The position numbers and the translations under genes were made by a program. Shown here in pieces: positions 5,163-10,530 of a stretch of 10,530 nucleotides of DNA (the stretch's first letter is position 1; the number at the start of each line of letters is the position of its first letter). The stretch is from an uncultured Planctomycetota bacterium (GTDB taxonomy: Bacteria > Planctomycetota > SZUA-567 > JAFGNG01), in the NCBI GenBank assembly GCA_947311175.1, contig CAMZKK010000171.1, forward strand, positions 1 to 10,530, read 5' to 3'. Under the pieces are notes generated by a model. The model saw only the letters and a program-made list of their open reading frames with translations, was not told where the DNA came from and did not search any database.

Positions 5163-7226
5163 CTACAATATTTCTGTTTTATTTTTTAAGATTTTATCTA
5201 ATTCTTTGTTTCTACGCCTTTCGTAAATTTGCTTCTCTTTATCATCTAATTTTTTTTCTTCTTTTATATTTTTATCATATTCAATCCATAATCTACCCGA
5301 ATCAAGACTTGAACAAAACTCGCTGAAAATAACCCCCAATCTTTCAATTCTTGCCCCAGCAGCTAAAAGCCTTTTTTTCGTTTCATAAATTTCAGGAATC
5401 ATTCCTCTATTTTTATTTTTCCATTGTTCCCATTGCTCTACCCCAGCATGTTTTTTAGGAAGTCTTGCCCCAAGTTTAACCAGCAAACATGCCTTGTCAG
5501 GACGGAGTGAAGTCTTAACCAAAACATCAATATCTTTTGGATACCTAACCTGAAGTCCGTTAATGATTAATTCTAATTTCGGCAATTGAACATCTGCCGG
5601 ATTATAAGTCACAAGGTAAATATCATTAAATTTCAACCATTCTCGCTCATCAATGCCCAATACCATGCGACCACCATCAGGAAGCTCTTTCATTGCACGA
5701 ACAAGACCATTCATATCTAGAATTCTTTCAACATGCCGATTAAGATAATAACGATAAATCGGCTGTCCACCCATTGCCAAAGTGTATATCTTGTCTGATG
5801 AAGAAATGTTTTCTTTTATTTCCTGGCAAAAAACCTTATCGCCTTTGTGAGCATTAAGCCTATCTATCATCGAGCTATAACCGGCAAACGATATTACGGT
5901 GGAAAAAAAACAGATAATTGGCAGCAATCTCCAAGTTTTCTTTGTTCCGGTATATGCCAACAATACTCCCACTATAACCGCAAAGGCAGAAACAAACATC
6001 AACTCTGAGGTATAGTCACTGTATTTTGCTATTTTAGGAAACTTATCAAACAAAAAATCATCTGCAAATGGCAATGTAAGCCCCATCAAAACTAACGAGG
6101 TGCCAAAAAATTCACACAGCGCTGAATTTGCTTTTTCAATTTTGCTATTTTTGAAAAAACCAGAAATAAGACTATTTAACAACCAAGCAGAAAGGATGGC
6201 AAATGCAGGATAAATAGGCAAGATATAATAACTTTTCTTCGAGGAAGGGATGCTAAAAAAAATAAAAGTAACAACTACCCATGTTACAAAAAATCTAATG
6301 CCGGGTAAATTTTCAGTAGTTTTTCGATAAAGAAAAAATGCAATAATTCCAATCAAAGCAAAAAACACCCAAGGTTGACCATCCCCAAGAATTTTAGGTA
6401 AAAAGTACCAAATATTTTTAATATGATCAAAGCCCTTAAACCTGCCTGCTGACTGATAAAACCATTCATGAATGGTCAAGTAATCACCATCTTTGTTTTT
6501 CCCTGCAATCAAAGTTATTGCCACGGCCCAAGGCAAAGTTATTGTCAAGAAAATACCAACCCCCACAAGATGAGATTTCAATTTAATTCTAAGGAGACTA
6601 AAACTACCACTAGATATAAGATAAACAACAATTATGATAAGAATCAACGGTGGAGTTACCGGTCCTTTGTCAAGAACGGCAAGCCCTGCGAAAAAATATA
6701 CAAGATACAACCACAATGATTTCTCGCTGATATTATATCTCCACCAGCAATACAATGTAAGCACGGTCGAGCAAAGTAAAGTCATCTCAATGGTGCTACT
6801 TCTCGCCTGCCACCAACAAGCACTAGTAGTAACAAATGCAACCCCGGCTAACAAACCGCCGTAACCACCAATAATTTCACGACCCCACAAACACAAAACG
6901 ATTGCAACTATTATTGCCGCAATCACATTAGGAATCCTACTTTTAAATTCAGTAATACCTGACGCATCAAATGGGCTGGTTAAACATACCAACCAATATG
7001 CCAATGGAGGTTTTGCAAGCCTTAAATCATCACCAAGATGAGGAACCACCCAGTCACCACTTTGCACCATTTGCACAGCCACCTGTGCAACCCGAGCTTC
7101 GCCGGCAGTCCAAATATCTCGCTTGCCAAGCATTGGGAATAGCAAAGATATAGCAATAAAACCAACAATACACAGCTCTCGCCATGATTCCTTGATTGCT
7201 GGCTTTGGTGAATCATAATGTTCCAT
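5163..7226 (-). CDS. GT39 / ArnT-like integral membrane glycosyltransferase
   Basis: This 687-residue GT39 (PMT/ArnT superfamily) protein should move a sugar from a polyprenyl-phosphate donor to an acceptor on the periplasmic side, such as lipid A, another glycan or a protein. Seen are the first periplasmic loop GEARVAQ (42-48) followed by QSGDWVVPHLG, KPPLAYW (72-78), VLDKGP (184-189), and KKSYYILPIYP (330-340), with about ten to twelve membrane segments up to residue ~455. The loop motif is usually DE-R, but here the acid before E43 is glycine. A soluble region of about 230 residues follows, ending in a highly charged, probably coiled tail rich in K and E. The ATG at 7226 is preferred over the in-frame GTG at 7256, because GGAAAAAG precedes the ATG and nothing suitable precedes the GTG. 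The acceptor is unknown. Confidence 0.9.
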   Translation of the reverse strand: MEHYDSPKPAIKESWRELCIVGFIAISLLFPMLGKRDIWTAGEARVAQVAVQMVQSGDWVVPHLGDDLRLAKPPLAYWLVCLTSPFDASGITEFKSRIPNVIAAIIVAIVLCLWGREIIGGYGGLLAGVAFVTTSACWWQARSSTIEMTLLCSTVLTLYCWWRYNISEKSLWLYLVYFFAGLAVLDKGPVTPPLILIIIVVYLISSGSFSLLRIKLKSHLVGVGIFLTITLPWAVAITLIAGKNKDGDYLTIHEWFYQSAGRFKGFDHIKNIWYFLPKILGDGQPWVFFALIGIIAFFLYRKTTENLPGIRFFVTWVVVTFIFFSIPSSKKSYYILPIYPAFAILSAWLLNSLISGFFKNSKIEKANSALCEFFGTSLVLMGLTLPFADDFLFDKFPKIAKYSDYTSELMFVSAFAVIVGVLLAYTGTKKTWRLLPIICFFSTVISFAGYSSMIDRLNAHKGDKVFCQEIKENISSSDKIYTLAMGGQPIYRYYLNRHVERILDMNGLVRAMKELPDGGRMVLGIDEREWLKFNDIYLVTYNPADVQLPKLELIINGLQVRYPKDIDVLVKTSLRPDKACLLVKLGARLPKKHAGVEQWEQWKNKNRGMIPEIYETKKRLLAAGARIERLGVIFSEFCSSLDSGRLWIEYDKNIKEEKKLDDKEKQIYERRRNKELDKILKNKTEIL

Positions 7227-7229
7227 AAG

Positions 7230-7237
7230 CTTTTTCC
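7230..7237 (-). promoter_or_regulatory. ribosome binding site deciding the GT39 start
   Basis: Read on the minus strand, GGAAAAAG lies three bases before the ATG at 7226 (eight from the GGA core). This supports that ATG over the in-frame GTG at 7256, which has no Shine-Dalgarno-like sequence. Confidence 0.5.
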
Positions 7238-7283
7238 ATAAAACACAAAACGGCACTCAGGTTTACCAAGTACCTAATTACTT

Positions 7284-7311
7284 ATAATAAAGGGCTTATA
7301 AACATTTTCAA
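7284..7311 (-). promoter_or_regulatory. candidate promoter for the glycosylation block
   Basis: On the minus strand TTGAAA (7311-7306) overlaps the rsmE stop codon and is followed after 16 bases by TATTAT (7289-7284). Each hexamer matches the sigma-70 consensus at five of six positions. Transcription would begin near 7277, giving a leader of about 50 bases before the GT39 ATG at 7226. This would allow GT39, GT2, LAB_N and PAP2 to be expressed apart from the signalling genes upstream. Confidence 0.45.
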
Positions 7312-8018
7312 GAAAAAAAGCGAGTTATACCTGAGCAGAATGAAGCAGCAGTCCCTATCCTCAAAGTATTTAATGAAAAAGTTATCCGTTCAGCACCATT
7401 TGTCAACAAATTGGTTTCTTCTTCATCTGTAAACCCACCCTCAGGACCAACCAACCAAAGAATACTTTTTGCTATCAAAACCTTTTGGCTAAACTCATTT
7501 CCGTCAATAATCTTATTGCCGGGAGATGCAACAAAGACTTTATCATATTTAGAAAATTCACCAACCATTGCCCCGACATCGACCATTTCGGCAATTTTGG
7601 GAAGATACAATCTCTTTGACTGCTTACACGCAGAAATCGAGCGAGCAGACCACTTAGCAATATCACCACCACGAGCAACACCCCTTTCTGCCTCTAACGG
7701 GATTATTATATCAACCCCAAGCTCTACCATCTGCTCAACAGTTGCCAAACATCGTTTCCCTTTCGGAGGACAAAAAGCCACAGCCACGCAGGGAGTAATT
7801 CTCTCACGATATGAAGTAGATTTTATTTGAATAATTACTGTTTTCTTTTCAATAGAAATAATCTCAGCTACAGACAGATTACCGCATCCGTCAAATACTT
7901 CAATCTCTGTCCCCACCTTCAACCTCATCACCTTATTTGCATGATGTGCCTCATCTTCAGAGAGGTCGTGAGTAGAGCCTATTTCGCAAATATTTGTATC
8001 AAGATAAAATCGTAACAT
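7308..8018 (-). CDS. rsmE: RsmE, 16S rRNA m3U1498 methyltransferase
   Basis: This 236-residue SPOUT-class methyltransferase should methylate N3 of U1498 in 16S rRNA using SAM. The N-terminal PUA-like part has HHANKVMRLKVGTEIEVFDG (25-44). The SPOUT part has EQMVELGVDIIIPLEAER (95-112), ACKQSKR.YLPKI (130-142), LVGPEGGFTDEE (189-200), and the C-terminal knot loop SLNTLRIGTAAS (215-226). That last motif is usually ILR.ETA, but here it reads TLRIGTA, so the conserved glutamate is glycine. The rest looks complete, so the enzyme is probably still active, but this residue deserves a check. Its ATG overlaps the stop of the upstream TPR-like gene (TAATG) and no good Shine-Dalgarno is seen, so translation is probably coupled. 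Confidence 0.93.
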   Translation of the reverse strand: MLRFYLDTNICEIGSTHDLSEDEAHHANKVMRLKVGTEIEVFDGCGNLSVAEIISIEKKTVIIQIKSTSYRERITPCVAVAFCPPKGKRCLATVEQMVELGVDIIIPLEAERGVARGGDIAKWSARSISACKQSKRLYLPKIAEMVDVGAMVGEFSKYDKVFVASPGNKIIDGNEFSQKVLIAKSILWLVGPEGGFTDEEETNLLTNGAERITFSLNTLRIGTAASFCSGITRFFS

Positions 8019-8827
8019 TAGAATAAACTTGGAAACTTTTTTTTGAGTTCTAACCTTAACTCATTGTGTTTTCTTGCCATACCATCAGCTTTGCTTTCTT
8101 TTTCAATTGAATATTTAAAATACTTAAGTGCAGCCTTTCCTTTTTTTTGATGAAGAGCTATTTGTGAAAGATAATACCAAGGAGTTGCCTTAGATGCTTT
8201 TACCAAAATACTACTTTTTATTAATTTATTAAAAAGCTCTGCTGCTCTCTGATGCTCCCCATTTTTATAGGCAGCAATAGCTTTATGATTTAATGGAATG
8301 GCTTTCATTCTCGCCTTGCATCTTTTTAGCCATAATTTTAATTTCGAATTTTTAAAATCTACCGCTAAGCCTAATTTTAAATATTTTATAGCCAAAGTAG
8401 TATTTTCCTTTGTGGGTTCAAGCATTGCATAACAAAAACCGACCTTCCCATTAAGTTTTTTTTCATTATACCTATCGTCTGAATAACTTTTCATTGCTCG
8501 ATATGCAGAAATAGCTCCTTCATAATTTTTATCTTTAAATAATTTATTTCCTTTACCGAAATAAGCTTTGCAAATATTAGAATCAAGTTTCTCTCTAACT
8601 TTTTCATTATCAGCACACTGATCATAAATATCATTTATAACATCTATTGCTCCTTTAAAATTCCCATTTTCCATCAACTCATTGGCTTCGGCATTTGCAT
8701 CAGCAGCTATTTTTTTTATATTCCAATCTAGAAAATAATAGAAAGCGCCTATTCCAATACAGAAAATCAAAAATCCTTTTGTCTTTCTGATTATTTCATC
8801 GTACTTTCTACGTTCTTCAATATCCAT
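8018..8827 (-). CDS. membrane-anchored TPR-like repeat protein
   Basis: The product of this 269-residue gene is not a recognised named protein. A short charged N-terminus is followed by one hydrophobic segment (about 18-33, FLIFCIGIGAFYYFL). After it comes a long helical region with repeated small/large helix patterns typical of tetratricopeptide repeats, at roughly 47-72, 87-115, 128-158, 182-206 and 215-243. Examples are GNKLFKDKNYEGAISAYRAM and YYLSQIALHQKKGKAALKYF. With lysine-rich ends on both sides the topology is unclear, though an N-in signal anchor with the repeats outside is likely. The ATG at 8827 is chosen because GGGAGGG lies just before it; an in-frame TTG at 8839 would start inside that ribosome site. 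It is placed between a CheY-like receiver and rsmE. It probably serves as a scaffold or assembly protein; no specific function is claimed. Confidence 0.82.
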   Translation of the reverse strand: MDIEERRKYDEIIRKTKGFLIFCIGIGAFYYFLDWNIKKIAADANAEANELMENGNFKGAIDVINDIYDQCADNEKVREKLDSNICKAYFGKGNKLFKDKNYEGAISAYRAMKSYSDDRYNEKKLNGKVGFCYAMLEPTKENTTLAIKYLKLGLAVDFKNSKLKLWLKRCKARMKAIPLNHKAIAAYKNGEHQRAAELFNKLIKSSILVKASKATPWYYLSQIALHQKKGKAALKYFKYSIEKESKADGMARKHNELRLELKKKFPSLF

Positions 8828-8830
8828 AAT

Positions 8831-8837
8831 CCCTCCC
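8831..8837 (-). promoter_or_regulatory. strong ribosome binding site of the TPR-like gene
   Basis: GGGAGGG on the minus strand lies three bases before the ATG at 8827. It fixes that ATG as the start and rules out the TTG at 8839, whose second and third codons would be the Shine-Dalgarno itself. Confidence 0.75.
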
Positions 8838-8880
8838 AAAAGATTTAAACAATCTACATATTTTCTAAAGATTATCTTCC

Positions 8881-9243
8881 TTATTCTGCAATAAGTCTCT
8901 TTACCACATCGGAAATTTCTTTTATGCCCTGTGGTTTAAAAAGACATTCGCTCGCACCTGCCTCTAATGCATTATCTCTCATAGATTCAAGACAATAGCC
9001 GGTAAGCACGATCACCTTCTGTTTTTCTTTAATCATCTTTATACTACGAATTCCTTCAATCCCATTTAACCCCGGCATATTTATATCCATCGAAACAACC
9101 TTGTAGTCTCCCATGGTAACCTTTCGAAACGCAATTTCAGCATCTTCGGCAACATCTACCGAAAAGCCTTCATCTTCAAGGCTATACTTAATAAGATTCC
9201 TAATTCTCTCTTCGTCATCTACAACCAGCACATCTTCTGACAT
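8881..9243 (-). CDS. single-domain response regulator (CheY-like receiver)
   Basis: This 120-residue protein is a complete receiver domain with no output domain. The acidic pocket D9-D10 (VVDDEE), the phosphoacceptor D53 (MDINMPGLNG), the switch threonine T81 (VIVLTGY) and the lysine K103 (LFKP) are all present, so it should accept phosphate from a histidine kinase. No kinase is encoded in this window. The start lies one base after the stop of the HD-GYP gene, with GGAAGGG upstream, so the two are surely co-expressed. The receiver may regulate the HD-GYP protein in trans, as the fused receiver does in RpfG-type proteins, or act in a phosphorelay. Both are inference. Confidence 0.93.
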   Translation of the reverse strand: MSEDVLVVDDEERIRNLIKYSLEDEGFSVDVAEDAEIAFRKVTMGDYKVVSMDINMPGLNGIEGIRSIKMIKEKQKVIVLTGYCLESMRDNALEAGASECLFKPQGIKEISDVVKRLIAE

Positions 9244-9244
9244 C

Positions 9245-10516
9245 TTAAAACCCTTCCATTATATCTACTGAATCAATTTCTTTTCTTGACAACGCCTTTG
9301 TTACAACCAAATTATCACTTTCCGAAAGGTCTTGTTTAAATAAATGGTCAACCTTTCTCCCATTCTCATCAAAAATGAGAGTAACAAAAGGCTTCATATA
9401 ATCTTTTTGGTTTGCCGCTACAACCCGCGCCTTTGCCTTGTTTGGCAACTCAACCCAACTTCCAACCGGAAACATTGAATTGCATTTCAGAAAAGCCTTT
9501 ACAGAAGTAGCATCAACCAATTTTTTACCACACATCAATACCAACTGTTCCATCGCTTCATAAGCAGTCATTGCATCACGATAAGGCCGTGCAGAGCACA
9601 CCGAATTGTAAATATCTGCAACCGCAACAATCTTGGCGTAGGAATGAATAACAATATCTTTTTTGCCACGAGGATAACCACTACCATCCATTCTCTCATG
9701 ACTTTGATAAACCACAAACGGCACTTCAACCGGAATCCCACTAATTTTTTGCAACACATCTAATCCATACCCCGGATGACGTTTAATCTCATTCCATTCC
9801 TGTCTTGTTATATCACCACCCTTATTTCTTAAATTTTTATTTACTTTTAACATTCCCACATCATGGAGCAAAGCACAATGCCCGAGAGAAAGGACTTGGG
9901 ACTTTGAAAATCCCATAGCAACCCCAATATTAATTGCCGCAACCGTTACCCCAAGAGAATGGCTAACCAAATAATTCTGAGAAAGAGTAATCGAGGAAGC
10001 CACCATCATCAACTCCCGATTCCTCATCAAACCAGCAACGATATTTTGTGCAATCGTCCTGACCACTCCGCCATCAACATTAGTCACACTAGTATTTGAA
10101 AATTGACGAAATAGATTTGCCACCATATCCAAATTTTCTTCATAAAGGGTTATAAATGTCTTCTTCTCGCTATCGTCATGCATCACAAGCTTTTGGTCAA
10201 TATCAATTTCTTTTTCTAAATCTTCACCAGCAGGAAGTATCACTAAATTTTCAGCCAATTCTATTCTTTGAATAACCTGTGACTCAACAAGTTCCCTGTT
10301 AGATGATACCGTTGGTAGCTCAATACTCTGTAATTCTTTAATAGTATTGTCTATAGCTTTTTTCCCACTAACACTTATTGCCTTAATCTTTTCCTTTACC
10401 GCTATTCCAACCTTACGTTTTAGATTTACTTCAGGTCTGCGATAAAATATCTGATATATTCCTCTTCGTGATAGTGCCAAAGAAAATGATTTTGGTATTT
10501 TATTGCCAATATCCAA
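9245..10516 (-). CDS. HD-GYP domain protein, probable cyclic-di-GMP phosphodiesterase
   Basis: An N-terminal region without recognised domain (1-150) contains charged, possibly coiled helices. It is followed by an HD-GYP domain (about 155-345) and a C-terminal beta-rich segment (347-400). HD-GYP enzymes hydrolyse c-di-GMP or related dinucleotides. Seen residues are H186 (VSHSLGV), H218-D219 (LLHDVGM), H247 with HPGYG (247-251), SHERMDGSGYP (272-282) and D301 (VADIYNS). Two deviations stand out: HDIGK is HDVGM, and the usual HHE is SHE, which may change metal content. Some active family members differ here, so activity is plausible but unproven. The start is uncertain: the TTG at 10516 has AGGA nine bases upstream, but the frame stays open to the window end, so the gene may begin beyond it. 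The receiver gene follows after one base. Confidence 0.88.
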   Translation of the reverse strand: MDIGNKIPKSFSLALSRRGIYQIFYRRPEVNLKRKVGIAVKEKIKAISVSGKKAIDNTIKELQSIELPTVSSNRELVESQVIQRIELAENLVILPAGEDLEKEIDIDQKLVMHDDSEKKTFITLYEENLDMVANLFRQFSNTSVTNVDGGVVRTIAQNIVAGLMRNRELMMVASSITLSQNYLVSHSLGVTVAAINIGVAMGFSKSQVLSLGHCALLHDVGMLKVNKNLRNKGGDITRQEWNEIKRHPGYGLDVLQKISGIPVEVPFVVYQSHERMDGSGYPRGKKDIVIHSYAKIVAVADIYNSVCSARPYRDAMTAYEAMEQLVLMCGKKLVDATSVKAFLKCNSMFPVGSWVELPNKAKARVVAANQKDYMKPFVTLIFDENGRKVDHLFKQDLSESDNLVVTKALSRKEIDSVDIMEGF

Positions 10517-10530
10517 AAGCAGTTTTCCTG

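Noticed and set aside
7227..7256. GTG start at 7256 for the GT39 gene
   Set aside because: No Shine-Dalgarno precedes it, while the ATG at 7226 has GGAAAAAG upstream and keeps the usual short cytoplasmic N-terminus.
8828..8839. TTG start at 8839 for the TPR-like gene
   Set aside because: The extra codons are the GGGAGGG ribosome site of the ATG at 8827.

Overview
This window is AT-rich bacterial chromosomal DNA with tightly packed genes. It contains no mobile elements, no CRISPR array, and no tRNA or rRNA that I could recognise. The gene set suggests a Gram-negative bacterium: it has a lipid-A-disaccharide-synthase N-terminal-type membrane protein, an ArnT-like GT39 glycosyltransferase, and a BcrC-type undecaprenyl-diphosphate phosphatase. 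TAA, TAG and TGA all act as stops, so the standard code applies. The phylum cannot be fixed from the sequence. A deep-branching lineage with c-di-GMP signalling (Planctomycetota-like, for example) is only a guess.

Layout. Positions 1-293 are non-coding, AT-rich, and hold a TATAAT box and some inverted repeats. Positions 294-2862 (+ strand) are a compact housekeeping operon: rlmN (rRNA/tRNA adenine methylation), an inositol-monophosphatase-family gene (suhB-like) joined to it by a TAATG overlap, and xth (AP endonuclease/exonuclease III). After a 215-base gap with two perfect 7-bp dyads comes a 64-aa double-CxxC protein (3078-3272, +). It converges on a long minus-strand series.

The minus-strand series, read from right to left, has two parts. 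The first is a signalling and RNA-modification block: an HD-GYP protein (10516 to 9245), a stand-alone CheY-like receiver (9243-8881), a membrane-anchored TPR-like protein (8827-8018), and rsmE (8018-7308, a second TAATG overlap). The second is a polyprenyl-phosphate glycosylation block: a GT39 integral membrane transferase (7226-5163), a GT2 DPM1/ArnC-like transferase (5146-4397), a LAB_N membrane protein (4396-3923), and a BcrC-like PAP2 phosphatase (3867-3298). A good promoter candidate lies between rsmE and the GT39 gene (7284-7311), so the glycosylation block may be transcribed separately.

How the genes may work together (inference). The PAP2 phosphatase would supply undecaprenyl phosphate, and the GT2 enzyme would charge it with a sugar on the cytoplasmic face. 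The LAB_N protein could help at the membrane, perhaps in flipping, and the GT39 enzyme would transfer the sugar to an envelope acceptor on the outer face. No sugar-nucleotide biosynthesis gene or recognised flippase is present here. The most distinctive items are this four-gene glycosylation set with an unusual CxxC-bearing LAB_N protein, the adjacent but separate HD-GYP and receiver genes, and the orphan double-CxxC mini-protein. I saw no clear sign of a wholly new defence or mobile system.
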